Positions 28,182 through 42,888 of a stretch of 64,000 bases of DNA are shown here, piece by piece (within the stretch, counting starts at the first letter, position 1; every line of letters begins with the position of its first letter). The notes beneath the pieces are model-generated. The model ran no database searches. It saw only the letters and a list, made by a program, of their open reading frames with translations, and was not told where the DNA came from. Location: contig CANTAL010000002.1 of the NCBI GenBank assembly GCA_947650365.1, positions 3,221,582-3,285,581 of the forward strand. The letters are read 5' to 3'. The stretch comes from Chamaelirium japonicum. Lineage: Eukaryota; Streptophyta; Magnoliopsida; Liliales; Melanthiaceae. A program made the position numbers and the translations under genes.

Positions 28182-29867
28182 ACGATACATTTGTGCGAAT
28201 GAATTAGAATGGATCATATGATTGAATTTGAATGGATCGTACGAATAAATTAGAATGGATACATTTGTGCGATGAATAAGAATGGAACGTATGAATGAAT
28301 TAGAATGGAGCGTACGGCATTCGTACGATGCAATCTAATTCATTTGCATGAATGTATCTATTCTAATTCATTCGTACAATGCATTCTAATCTATTCGTAC
28401 GATCCATTCTAATCCATTTGTACGATCCATTCTAATTCATTCGCACGAATGTAACCATTCTAATTCTAATTCGTTCGTACGGATCCATTGTAATTCATTC
28501 ATACAATCCATTCTAATTCATTCGTATGATCAATTCTAATTTAGTCGTACAATCCATTCTAATTCAGTCGTATGAATGTATCATACGAATGAATTAGAAA
28601 GGTTACATTCGTGCGAATGAATTAGAATGGATCGTGCGAATGAATTAGAATGGATCGTACGAATGAATTAGAATGGATATATTTGAATGAATAAATTAGA
28701 ATGGATCATACGAATGAATTAGAATGGATCGTACGAATGAATTAGAATGGATCGTGCGAATGAATTAGATTGCATCGTATGATCCATTCTAATTCATTCG
28801 CTCGAATGTATCCATTCTAATTCATTTGTACGATCCATTCTAATACGTTCATACGATCCATTCTAATTTGTTCGTACGATCCATTCTAATTCGTTCATAT
28901 GATCCATTCTAATTCATTCGCACGATCCATTCATACGATCCATTCTAATTCATTCGTATAATACATTCGTGCGAATGAATTAGAATGGATCGTACGAATG
29001 AATTATAATGGATCGGACTAATGAATTAGAATAGATCGTGCAAATGAATTAGAATAGATCGTACGAATGAATTATAATGGATCGTACGAATAGATTAGAA
29101 TGCATTGTACGAATGAATGAGATTGCACGATCCATTCTAATTCATTCGCACGATCCCTTCTAATTCATTCGCACGATCGATTCTAATTCATTCCTACGAT
29201 CCATTCTAATTCATTCGCACGATCCATTCTAATTCATTCGTACGATCCATTCTAATTCATTCGCACAAATATAACCTTTCTAATTCTTTTGTACGATCCA
29301 TTCTAATTCATTTGTACGATCCATTCGTACTCTACATTCTTATTCATCGCACAAATGAATTAGAATGGATCGTACAAATGAATTAGAATGGATCGTGTGA
29401 ATGAATTAGAATGGATCGTGCGAATGAATTAGAATCGATCGTACGAATGTATTAGAATGGATCGTACGAATGAATTATAATGAATCGTACGATCCGTACT
29501 AATTCATTTGTACGATCCATTCTAATTCATTCGCACGATCCATTCTAATTCATTTGCACGATCCATTCTAATTCATTCCTATGATCCATTCTAATTCATT
29601 CGTATGATCCATTCTAATTTATTCGTTCAAATATCTCCATTCTAATTCATTCGTACGATCCATTCTAATTCATTCGCACGATCCATTCTAATTCATTCGT
29701 ACGATCCATTCTAATTCATTCGTATGATCCATTCTAATTCATTCGCACGATCCATTCTAATTCATTCGTACGATCCATTCTAATTCATTCCTATGATCTA
29801 TTCTAATTCATTCGCTCGAATGTATCCATTCTAATTCATTCGTACGATCCATTCTAATTCATTTATG
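28182..29867. repeat. Satellite, densely scrambled segment
   Basis: Eight blocks lie within 1.7 kb: F 28182-28317, R 28318-28578, F 28579-28779, R 28780-28968, F 28969-29127, R 29128-29352, F 29353-29489, R 29490-29867. Several joints cut monomers short (for example GATTGCACGATCC near 29127 and TTCATCGCACAAATG near 29352). This points to rearrangement rather than the in-register switching seen elsewhere. Confidence 0.85.
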
Positions 29868-30583
29868 CGATGAATAAGAATGGAGCGTACGAATGGATCG
29901 TACGAATGAATTAGAATGGATCGTACGAATGAATTAGAATGGATCGTACGATTGAATTAGAATGGATCATGCGAATGAATTAGAATGGATCGTACAAATG
30001 AATTAGAAAGGTTACATTTGTGAGAATGAATTAGAATGGATCGTACGAATGAATTAGAATGGATCGTACGAATGAATTAGAATGGATAGTACAAATGAAT
30101 TAGAAAGGTTACATTTGTAAGAATGAATTAGAATGGATCGTACGAATGAATTAGAATGGATCGTACGAATGGATTAGAATGGATCGTACGAATGAATTAG
30201 AATGGATCGTACGAATGCATTAGAATGGATACATTCGTGCGAATGAATTAGAATGGATCGTACGAATGAATTAGAATGGATCGTGCGAATGAATTAGAAT
30301 GGATCGTACTAATGAATTAGAATGGATCGTGCGAATGAATTAGAATGGATCGTACGAATGAATTAGAATGGATCCACAGAATAAGTTAGAATGGATCATA
30401 CGAATGAATTAGAATGGATCGTACGAATGAATTAGAATGGTTTGTGCGAATGAATTAGAATGGATCGTATGAATGAATAAGAATGGATCGTACGAATGAA
30501 TTAGAATGGATCGTGCGAATGAATTAGAATGAATCGTACGAATGCATTAGAATGGATCGTATGAATGAATTAGAATGAATCGT
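29868..30583 (+). repeat. Satellite block, F orientation
   Basis: F-orientation monomers ending at the recurrent F-to-R switch. The last units are GAATGCATTAG, then GAATGAATTAG, then GAATCGTACGATCC. Units near 30370 carry the variant GGATCCACAG. Confidence 0.9.
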
Positions 30584-31800
30584 ACGATCCATTCTAATTC
30601 ATTCGTCCGATCCATTCTAATTCATTCGCACGAATGTATCTATTCTAATTCATTCGTACGATCCATTCTAATTCATTCCTACGATCCATTATAATTCATT
30701 CGCACGAATGTATCCATTCTAATTCATTTGCACGATCCATTCTAATTCATTCCTATGATCCATTCTAATGCATTCGTACGATTCATTCTAATTCATTCGC
30801 AAGATCCATTCTAATTCATTCGTATGATTCATTCTAATTTATTCGCACGAATGTAACCTTTCTAATTCATTTGTATGTATCCATTCTAATTCATTCGTAC
30901 GATCCATTCTAATCCATTCGTACGATCCATTCTAATCCATTCGTACGATCCATTCTAATCCATTCGCTCGAATGTAACCTTTCTAATTCATTTGTACGAT
31001 CCATTCTAATTCATTCGCATAATCCATTGTAATTCATTCGTACGATCCATTCTAATCCATTCGTACGATCCATTCTACTCCATTAGTACGATCCATTCTA
31101 ATTCATTCGCATGAATGTAACCATTCTAATTCGTTCGTACGATCCATTCTAATTCATTTGTACGATCCATTCTAATTCATTCGTATGATCTATTCTAATT
31201 CATTCGCACGATCCATTCTAATTCATTCGTATGATCTATTCTAATTCATTCGCACGATCCATTCTAATTCATTCGTATGATCCATTCTAATTCATTCCTA
31301 CGATCTATTGTAATTCATTCACTCAAATGTATCCATTCTAATTCATTCGTTCGATCCATTCTAATTCATTCGTATAATCCATTCAAATTCATTCGCATGA
31401 TCCATTCTAATTCATTCGTATGATCCATTCTAATTCATTCTCACGAATGTAACCTTTCTAATTCATTTGTATGATCCATTCTAATTCATTCGTACGATCC
31501 ATTCTAATCCATTCGTACGATCCATTCTAATCCATTCGTACGATCCATTCTAATCCATTCGCACGATCCATTCTAATTCATTCATACGATCCATTCTAAT
31601 TCATTCGCACAAATGTAACCATTCTAATTCATTCGTACGATCCATTCTAATTCATTCGTATAAATCCATTTTAATTCATTCCTACGATCTATTCTAATTC
31701 ATTCGTATGATTCATTCTAATTCATTCGTATAAGCTATTCTAATTCATTCGTACGATCTATTCTAATTCATTCGTACGATCCATTGTAATTCATTCATAC
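30584..31800 (-). repeat. Satellite block, R orientation
   Basis: It starts with the CATTCGTCCGATCC unit that follows this class of switch. GGATTAG-type units (read reversed as TAATCCATTC) cluster near 30900-31090 and 31500-31560 next to AACCTTTC-type 28-mers. Confidence 0.9.
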
Positions 31801-33354
31801 GAATAAATTAGAATGGATCATGCGAATGAATTAGAATGGATATATTCGTGAGAATGAATTAGAATTGATCGTATAAATGAATTAGAATGGATCATGCGAA
31901 TGAATGAATGGATCGTGCAAATGAATTAGAATGGATCGTACGAATGAATTAGAATGGATACATTTGTGCGAATGAATTAGAATGGATCGTACGAATGAAT
32001 TAGAAAGGATCGTACGAATGAATTAGAATGTATCATACGAATGAATTATAATAGATACATTCGTGCGAATGAATTAGAATGGATCGTACGAATGAATTAG
32101 AATGGATCGTACGAATGAATTAGAATGAATCGTACAAATTCATTAGAATGGATCCTACGAATGAATTAGAATAGCTCATACGAATGAATTAGAATGAATC
32201 GTACGAATGAATTAGAATGCATTGTACAAATCCATTCGTACGATCCATTCAAATTCATTCGTACGATCCATTCTAATTCATTCCTACGATCCATTCTAAT
32301 TCATTCGCACGAATGTATCCATTCTAATTCATTTGCACGATCCATTCTAATTCATTCCTATGATCCATTCTAATTCATTCGTATGATCCATTCTAATTCA
32401 TTCGCACAAATGTATCCATTCTAATTCATTCGTACGATCCATTCTTATTCATTCATACGATCCATTCTAATTCATTTGCATGATCCATTCTAATTCATTC
32501 CTATGATCCATTCTAATTCATTCGTACGATCCATTTTAATTCATTCGCTCGAATGTATCCATTCTAATTCATTCGTACGATCCATTCTAATTCATTTGTA
32601 TGATCCATTCTAATTCATTCGCACGAATGTAACTATTCTAATTCATTCGTACGAATGAATGGATTAGAATTGATCGTACGAATGGATTAGAATGGATCGT
32701 ACGAATGCATTAGAATGGATCATACAAATGAATTAGAAAGGTTACATTCGAGAGAATGAATTAGAATGGATACATTTGTGCGAATGAATTAGAATAGATT
32801 AGAATGGATCGTACAAATGAATTAGAATGGATCGTACGATTCATTCTAATTCATTCGTACAATCCATTCTATTGCATTCGTACGATTCATTCTAATTCAT
32901 TCGCACGATCCATTCTAATTCATTCGTATGAACCATTCTAATTTATTTGCACGAATTTACGATCCATTCTAATTTATTCGCAAGAATGTATCCAGTCTAA
33001 TTCATTCGTACAATCCATTCTAATTTATTCGTACAAATGTATTCATTCTAATTCATTCGTACGATCCATTCTAATTCATTCGTATGATTCATTCTATTTT
33101 ATTCGCACGATCCATTCTAATTCATTCGTACGATCCATTCTAATTCATTCGGACGAATGTATCCATTCTAATTCATTCGTACGATCCATTCTAATTCGTT
33201 CATACGATCCATTCTAATTCGTTCGTACGATCCATTCTAATTCGTTCGTACGATCCATTCTAATTCATTCGTATGATCCATTCTAATTCATTCGTACGAT
33301 CCATTCGTATGATCCATTCTAATTCATTCGTCCGATCCATTCTAATTCATTCGT
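31801..33354. repeat. Satellite, four blocks of alternating orientation
   Basis: F 31801-32230, R 32231-32650, F 32651-32836, R 32837-33354. The switch near 32646 is the perfect palindrome CATTCGTACGAATG. The switch near 32836 is the recurrent GATCGTACGATTCATTC type. Confidence 0.87.
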
Positions 33355-34508
33355 GCGAATGAGTTAGAATGGATACATTCGAGCGAATGAATTAGAACGC
33401 ATTGTACGAATGAATTAGAATGGATCATGCGCATGAATTAGAATGGATCGAACGAATGGATTAGAATGGATCGTACGAATGGATCAGAATGGATCGTACG
33501 GATGAATTAGAATGGATCATACAAATGAATTAGAAAGGTTATGATACATTCGTGCGAATGAATTAGAATGGATCATACGAATGAATTAGAATGAATCGTA
33601 CGAATGAATTAGAATGGATCATATGAATGAATTAGAATGGATCGTACGAATGAATTAGAATGGATCGTAATGGATCATGCGAATGAATTTGAATAGATCG
33701 TACGAATGAATTAGAATGGATCGAACAAATGAATTAGAATGAATATATTCGAGCGAATGAATTAGAATAGATCGTAGAAATGAATTAGAATGGATCATAC
33801 GAATGAATTAGAATGGATCGTACGAATGAATTAGAATGGATCGTACGAACGAATTAGAACGGATCGTACGAATGAATTAGAATGGATCATACAAATGAAT
33901 TAGAATGGATACATTCGAGCGAATGAATTAGAATGGATCGTACGAATGAATTAGAATGGATCATAGGAATGAATTAGAATGGATCGTGCAAATGAATTAG
34001 AATGGATCGTACGAATGAATTAGAATGGATCGAGCGAATGAATTAGAATGGATCGTACGAATGAATTAGAATGGATCGTACGAATGAATTAGAATACATA
34101 CATTCGAGCGAATGAATTAGAATGGCTTGTACGAATGAATTAGAATGGATCATAGGAATGAATTAGAATGGATCGTGCGAATGAATTCGAATGGATCGTA
34201 CGAATGAATTAGAATGGATCGTGCGAATAAATTAGAATGGATCGTACGAATGAATTAGAATGGATCGTACGAATGAATTAGAATGAATCGTACGTACGAA
34301 TGAATTAGAATGGATCGTACGAATGGATTAGAATGGATCGTACGAATGAATCAGAATGGATCGTAGGAATGAATTAGAATAGATCGTAGGAATGAATTAG
34401 AATGGATCGTAGGAATGAATTAGAATGGATCGTACAAATGAATTAGAAAGGTTACATTTGTGAGAATGAATTAGAATGGATCATACGAATGAATTAGAAT
34501 GGATCGCA
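33355..34508 (+). repeat. Satellite block, F orientation
   Basis: F-orientation monomers with two short spacer disruptions: GGTTATGATACATTCG near 33538 and GGATCGTAATGGATC near 33661. These are small indels between neighbouring units. Confidence 0.88.
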
Positions 34509-36300
34509 CGAATGTAACCATTCTAATTCATTCGTACGATCCATTCTAATTCATTCCTACGATCTATTCTAATTCATTCGCACGAATGTATCCATTCTAA
34601 TTCATTTGCACGATCCATTCTAATTCATTCCTACGATCCATTCAAATTCATTCGTATGATCAATTCTAATTCATTTGCACGATCCATTCTAATTCATTCG
34701 TACGATCCATTCTAATTCATTCGCACAAATGTAACCATTCTAATTCATTCGTACGATCCATTCTAATTCATTCCTACGATCCAATCTAATTCATTCGCAC
34801 GAATGTATCCATTCTAATTCATTTGCACGATCCATTCTAATTCATTCCTATGATCCATTCTAATTCATTCGTACGATCCATTCTAATTCATTCGTCCGAT
34901 CCATTTAAATTCATTCGTACGATGCATTCTAATTCATTCGCACGATCCATTCTAATTCATTTGCTCAAATGTATCCATTCTAATTCATTCGCACTATCCA
35001 TTCTAATTCATTCGTACGATCCATTCTAATTTATTCGTACGATCCATTCTAATTCATTTGTATGATCCATTCTAATTCATTCTAATGCATTCGTATGATT
35101 CATTCTAATTCATTCGCACGGTCCATTCTAATTCATTCGTACGATTCATTCTAATTCATTCGCACTAATGTAACCTTTCTAATTCATTTGTATATATCCA
35201 TTCTAATTCATTCGTACGATCCATTCTAATCCATTCGTCCGATCCATTCTAATTCATTCACTCGAATGTATCCATTCTAATTCATTCGCACGATCCATTC
35301 TAATTCATTTGTACGATCCATTCAAACTCATTCATATGATCCATTCTAATTCATTCGTATGATTCATTCTAATTCATTCGTATGATCCATTCTAATTCAT
35401 TCGCACGATCCATTCTAATTCATTCGCACGATCCATTCTAATTCATTCGTATGATCTATTCTAATTCATTCCTACGATCCATTCTACTTCATTCGTACGA
35501 TCCATTCTAATTCGTTCATTCGCACGAATGTATCCATTCTAATTCATTCGTACGATCCATTCTAATTCATTCGCATGAATATATCCATTCTAATTCATTT
35601 GCACGATCCATTCTAATTCATTCCTATGATCCATTCTAATTCATTCGTACGATCCATTCTAATTCATTCGCTCGAATGTATCCATTCTAATTCTTTCATA
35701 TGATCCATTCTAATTCATTCGCACGAATCTATCCATTCTAGTTCATTCTTACGCTCCATTCTAATTCATTCGTACACTCCATTCTTATTCATCGCACAAA
35801 TGTAACCATTCTAATTTATTCGTACGATCCATTCAAATTCAATCGTATGATCCATTCTAATTCATTCGCATGATCAATTATAATACATTCGTACGATCCA
35901 TTCTAATTCATTCACACGATCCATTCTAATTCATTCGCACGAATGTATCCATTCTAATTCATTGGCACGATCCATTCTAATTCATTCGTACGATCCATTC
36001 TAATTCATTCGTACGATCTAATTCATTCGTACGATCCTTTCTAATTCATTCTCACAAATGTAACCTTTCTAATTCATTTGTATAATCCATTCTAATTCAT
36101 TCGTATGATCCATTCTAATCCATTCGTATGATCCATTCTAATCCATTCGTACGATCCATTCTAATCCATTCGTATGATTCATTCTAATTCATTCGTACGA
36201 TCTATTCTAATTCATTCGTACGATCCATTCTTATCCGTTCTAATTCATTCGTACGATCCATTCTATTTTATTTGTATAATCCATTCTAATTCATTCGTAC
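34509..36300 (-). repeat. Satellite block, R orientation
   Basis: R-orientation monomers. Several joins drop part of a core, for example CGATCTAATTCATTCG near 36014. It ends at a CATTCGTACGAATG palindrome. Confidence 0.9.
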
Positions 36301-37382
36301 GAATGAATTAGAATGGATCATACGATTGAATTTGAATGGATCGTACGAATGAATTAGAATGGATACATTTGTGTGAATTAATTAGAATGGATCATACGAA
36401 TGAATTAGAATGGATCGTACGAATGAATTAGAATGGATCGTACGAATGAATTAGAATGGATAGTGCGAATGAATTAGAATGGATCGTACGAATGAATTAG
36501 AATGGACACATTCGTGCGAATGAATTAGAATGGATCGTACGAATGAATTAGAATAGATCGAACAAATGAATTAGAATGGATCGTGCGAATGAATTAGAAT
36601 TGATCATACGAATGAATTAGAATGGATCGTACGAATGAATTAGAATGGATCATGCGAATGAATTAGAATGGATCATACGAACGAATTAGAATGGATATAT
36701 TTGAACGAATAAATTAGAATGGATCATACGAATGAATTAGAATGGATCGTATGAATGAATTAGAATTGATCGTGCGAATGAATTAGAATTGATCGTACGA
36801 ATGAATTAGAATGGATCGTACGAATGAATTAGATCGTACGAATGAATTAGAATAAATCGTACGAATGAATTAAAATGGATACATTCATACGACTGAATTA
36901 GAATGGATTGTACGAATGAATTAGAATGGATCGTACAAATGAATTAGAATGGATCGTACGAATGAATTAGAATGGATCGTACGAATGAATTAGAATGGAT
37001 ATATTTGAACGAATGGATCGTACGAATGGATTAGAATGGATCGTACGAATGAATTAGAATGGATCATACAAATGAATTAGAAATGTTACATTCGTGAGAA
37101 TGAATTAGAATGGATCGTACAAATGAATTAGAATGGATCATGCGAATGAATTTGAATGGATCGTACGAATGAATTAGAATAAATCGAATGAATGAATTAG
37201 AATGGATACATTCGAGCGAGTGAATTAGAATAGATTGTAGGAATGAATTAGAATGGATCATACGAATGAATTAGAATCGATCGTGCGAATGAATTAGAAT
37301 GGATTGTACGAATGAATTAGAATGGATACATTTGTGCGAATGAATTAGAATGGATCGGACTAATGAATTAGAATGGATCGTA
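36301..37382 (+). repeat. Satellite block, F orientation
   Basis: F-orientation monomers ending at the recurrent GGATCGTACGATTCATTC switch, which is preceded by the GGATCGGAC unit that usually accompanies it. The open frame at 37064-37261 on the other strand is repeat translation. Confidence 0.9.
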
Positions 37383-38748
37383 CGATTCATTCTAATTCAT
37401 TCGTATGATCCATTCTAATGCATTCGTACGATTCATTCTAATTCATTCGCACGATCCATTCTAATTCATTCGTATGATCCATTCTAATTTATTTGCACGA
37501 ATATACGATCCATTCTAATTTATTCACAAGAATGTATCTATTCTAATTCATTAGTACAATCCATTCTAATTTATTCGTACAAATGTATCCATTCTAATTC
37601 ATTCATACGATCCATTCTAATTCATTCGTACGATTCATTCTAATTCATTCGTACGATCCATTCTAATTCATTCGTACGATCCATTCTAATTCATTCGCAC
37701 GAATGTATCCATTTTAATTCATTCGAACAATCCATTCTAATTTATTCGCACGATCCATTCTAATTCATTCGTATGATCCATTCTAATTCATTCCTACGAT
37801 CTATTCTAATTCATTCGCTCGAATGTATCCATTCTAATTCATTCGTTCTGTCCATTCTAATTCATTCGTACGATCCATTCTAATTCATTCGTACGATCCA
37901 TTCTAATGGATCGTACGAATGAACTAGAATGGTTACATTTGTGCGAATGAATAAGAATAGATCGTACGAATGAATTAGAATGGATCATACGAATAAATTA
38001 GAATGGATCGTGCGAATGAATTAGAATGGATCGTACGAATGAATTAGAATGGATCCACCGAATGAGTTAGAATGGATCATACGAATGAATTAGAATGGAT
38101 CGTACGAATGAATTAGAATGGATTGTGCGAATGAATTAGAATGGATCGTGCGAATGAATTAGAATAGATCATACGATTCATTCTAATTCATTCGTACGAT
38201 CCATTCGAATGCATTCGTACGATACATTCTAATTCATTCGTATGATCCATTCTAACTCATTCGGTGGATCAATTCTAATTCATTCGTACGATCTATTCTA
38301 ATTCATTCGCACGATCCATTCTAATTTATTCATACGATCCATTCTAATTCATTCGTACGATCTATTCTATTTCATTCGCACGAATGTAACCATTCTAATT
38401 CGTTCGTACGATTCATTCTAATTCATTTCTACTATCCATTCTAATTCGTTCGCACGAATGTATCTATTCTAATTCATTCGTACGATCCATTCTATTTCAT
38501 TCGCATGATCCATTCGTACGATCTATTATAATTCATTTGTACGATCCATTCTAATTCGTTCGTACGATCCATTCTAATTCGTTCGTATGATTCATTCGTA
38601 CGATCCATTCTATTCATTCGTATGAATGAATTTGAATGGATAATACAAATGAATTAGAAAGGTTACATTCGTGAGAATGAATTAAAATGGATATATTTGT
38701 GCGAATGAATTAGAATAGATTAGAATGGATCGTACGAATGGATTAGAA
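37383..38748. repeat. Satellite, four blocks of alternating orientation
   Basis: R 37383-37906, F 37907-38173, R 38174-38622, F 38623-38748. The last switch is GGATTAGAATCCATTCTAAT, an inversion centred on the core rather than on the CGTACG spacer. Confidence 0.87.
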
Positions 38749-41700
38749 TCCATTCTAATTCATTTGTATGATCCATTCTAATTCATCGCACGATCCATTC
38801 TAATTCATTCGCTCGAATGTATCCATTCAAATTCATTCGTACGATCCATTCTAATGCATTCGTACGATCCATTCTAATTCATTCGTCCGATCCATTCTAA
38901 TTCATTCGCATGAATGTATCCATTCTAATTCATTCATACAATCCATTCTAATTCATTCGCACGATCCATTCTAATTCATTCGTATGATCCATTCTAATTC
39001 ATTCCTACGATCTATTCTAATTCATTCGCTCGAATGTATACATTCTAATTCATTCGTTCGATCCATTCTAATTCATTCGTACGATCCATTAAAATTCATT
39101 CGCATGATCCACTCTAATTCAATCGTATGATCCATTCTAATTCATTCGCACAAATGTATCCATTTTAATTCATTCGTACGATCCATTCTAATTTATTCAT
39201 ACGATCCATTCTAATTCATTCGCACGATCCATTCTAATCCATTCGTACGATCCACTCTAATTCATTCGTACGATCCATTCTATTTCATTCGCACAAATGT
39301 ATCCATTCTAATTCATACGATCCATTCTAATTCGTTCATACGATCCATTCTAATTCATTCACACGAATGTAACCATTCTAATTCATTCGTACGATCCATT
39401 CTAATTCATTCCTACGATTCATTCTAATTCATTCGCACGAATGTATCCATTCTAATTCATTTGCACGATCCATTCTAATTCATTCCTATGATCCATTCTA
39501 ATTCATTCGTACGATTCATTCTAATTCATTCTCACGAATGTAACCTTTCTAATTCATTTGTATGTATCCATTCTAATTCATTCGTACGATCCATTCTAAT
39601 TCATTCGCACGATCCATTCTAATTCATTCGTACGATTCATTCTAATTAATTCGTACGATTCATTCTAATTCATTCGTACGATCCATTCTAATGCATTCGT
39701 ACGATTCATTCTAATTCATTCGCACGATCCCTTCTAATTCATTCGTACAATCCATTCTAATTCATTCATCCGATCCATTCTAATTCATTCGCACGAATAT
39801 ATCCATTCTAATTCATTCGTACAATCCATTCTAATTCATTCGCATGATCCATTCTAATTCATTCGTATGATCCATTCTAATTCATTCCTAGGATCTATTC
39901 TAATTCATTCGCTCGAATGTATCCATTCTAATTCATTCGTTCGATCCATTCTAATTCATTCGTACGATCCATTCAAAATCATTCGCATGATCCATTCTAA
40001 TTCATTCGTACGATCCATTCTAATTCATTCTCACGAATGTAACCTTTCTAATTCATTTGTATGATCCATTCTAATTCATTCATATGATCCATTCTAATTC
40101 ATTCGTACGATCCATTCTAATCCATTCGTAAGATCCATTCTAATTCATTCGCACGATCCATTCTAATCCATTCGTACGATCCATTCTTATCCATTCGTAC
40201 GATCCACTCTAATTCATTTGTACGATCCATTCTAATTCATTCTCACAAATGTAACCTTTCTAATTCATTTGTACGATCCACTCTAATTCATTCGTAAGAT
40301 CCATTCAAATCCATTCGTACGATCCATTCTAATTCATTCGCACAATCCATTCTAATTCATTCATACGATCCATTCTAATTCATTCGTATGATCCATTCTA
40401 ACTCATTTGGTGGATCCATTCTAATTCATTCGTACGATCCATTCTAATTCTTTCGCACGATCCATTCTAATTTATTCGTACGATCCATTCTAATTCATTC
40501 GTACGATCTATTCTAATTCATTCACATGAATATAACCATTCTAATTCATTTGTATGATCCATTCTATTTCATTCGTACGATCCATTCTAATTCATTTGCA
40601 TGAATGTACCCATTCTAATTCATTCGTACGATCCATTCCAATTCATTCGTATGATCCATTCTAATTCATTCATGCAATTTATTCTATTTCATTCATACGA
40701 TCCATTCTAACTCATTCATATGATCCATTCTAATTCATTCGCATGAATGTATGTATCCATTCTAGTTCATTCGCACGAATGTAACTATTCTAATTCATTC
40801 GTACGATCTATTCTAATTCAATCGCAAGATCCATTCTAATTCATTCCTACGATCCATTCTAATTCGTTCGTACGATCCATTCTAATTCGTTCGTACGATC
40901 CATTCTAATTCATTCGTACGATCCATTCTAATTCATTTTCACTAATGTAACCTTTCTAATACATTTGTACGATCCATTCTAATTCATTCGTACGATCCAT
41001 TCTAAACCATTAGTACGATCCATTGTAATCCATTCGTACGATCCATTCTAATTCATTCGCACGAATGTAACCATTCTAATTCATTCGTACGATCTATTCT
41101 AATTCATTCATACGATCTATTCTAATTCATTCGCACGAATGTATCCATTCTAATTCATTTGCACGATCCATTCTAATTCATTTCTATGATCCATTCTAAT
41201 TCATTCGTACGATCCATTCTAATTCATTCGCTCGAATGTATCCATTCTAATTCATTCGTACGATCCATTCTAATTTATTCGTACGATCCATTCTAATTCA
41301 TTCGCACGATCCGTTCTAATTCATTCCTATGATCCATTCTAATTCATTCGCACGAATGTAACCATTCTAATTCATTCGTACGATCCATTCTAATTCATTC
41401 CTACGATCTATTCTAATTCATTCGCTCGAATGTATCCATTCTAATTCATTCGTTCGATCCATTCTAATTTATTCGTACGATCCATTCAAATTCTTTCGCA
41501 TGATCCATTCTAATTCATTCGTACGATCCATTCTAATTCATTCTCACGAATGTAACCTTTCTAATTCATTTGTACGATCCATTATAATTCATTCGTACGA
41601 TCCATTCTAATCCATTCGTAGGATCCATTCTAATCCATTCGTACGATCCATTCTAATTCATTCTCACAAATGTAACCTTTCTAATTCATGAGTACGATCC

Positions 41701-41820
41701 ATTCTAATTCATTCATACGATCCAATCTAATCCATTCGTACGATCCATTCTAATTCGTTCGCACGAATATAACCATTCTAATTCATTCGTATGATCCGTT
41801 CTAATTCATTCCTACGATCT
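38749..41820 (-). repeat. Satellite block, R orientation, 3.1 kb
   Basis: A long R run with the variant CATTTGGTGGATCC near 40408 and many 28-mers of the GAATGTAACC and GAATGTATCC kinds. It ends at CGATCTACGAATGAATTAG. Confidence 0.92.
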
Positions 41821-42888
41821 ACGAATGAATTAGAATGGATACATTCGAGTGAATGAATTAGAATGGATCGTACGAATGAATTAGAATGGATCGTGCCAAT
41901 GAATTAGAATGGATACATTCGTGCGAATGAATTAGAATGGATCGTACGAATGAATTAGAATGGTTACATTCGTGCGAATGAATTAGAATGGATCATAGGA
42001 ATGAATTAGAAAGGATCGTGCGAATGAATTAGAATGGATCGTATAAATGAATTAGAATGGATCGTACGAATGAATTAGAATTGATACATTCGAGCGAATG
42101 AATTAGAATGGATCGTACGAATGAATTAGAATGGATCATAGGAATGAATTAGAATGGATCGTGCAAATGAATTAGAATGGATACATTCGTGCGAATGAAT
42201 TAAAATGGATCGTAGGAATGAATAAGAATGGATCGTACGAATGAATTAGAATGGTTACATTCGTGCGAATGAATTAGAATGGACCATACGAATGGATTAG
42301 AATGGATCGTACGAATGGATTAGAATGGATCGTACGAATGAATTAGAATGGATCGTACAAATGAATTAGAAAGATTACATTTGTGAGAATGAATTAGAAT
42401 GGATCGTACGAATGAATTAGAATGGATCGTACGAACGAATTAGAATGGATCGTACGAACAAATTCGAATGGATAGTATGAACGAATTAGAAGGGATCGTA
42501 CGAATGAATTAGAATGGATACATTCGAGCGAATGAATTAGAATGGATCGTATGAATGAATTAGAATGGATCATAGGAATGAATTAGAATGGATCGTGCAA
42601 ATGAATTAGAATGGATACATTCGAGCGAATGAATTAGAATGGATCATACGAATGAATTAGAATGGATCGTGCAAATGAATTAGAATGGATTGTACGAATG
42701 AATTAGAATGGATACATTCGAGTGAATGAATTAGAATAGATCGTAGGAATGAATTAGAATGGATCATACGAATGAATTAGAATGGATCGTGTGAATGAAT
42801 TAGAATGGATTGTACGAATGAATTAGAATGGATACATTCGTGCGAATGAATTAGAATGGATCGGACGAATGAATAAGAATGGATCGTA
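41821..42888 (+). repeat. Satellite block, F orientation
   Basis: This block shows the higher-order order of variants clearly. A GATACATTCGAGC 28-mer is followed by CGTAC, CATAGG and CGTGCAAATG units, then a GATACATTCGTGC 28-mer, then CGTAGG and CGTAC units, then GGTTACATTCGTGC. The same order is seen near 1440-1640 and 57,300-57,500. Confidence 0.92.
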
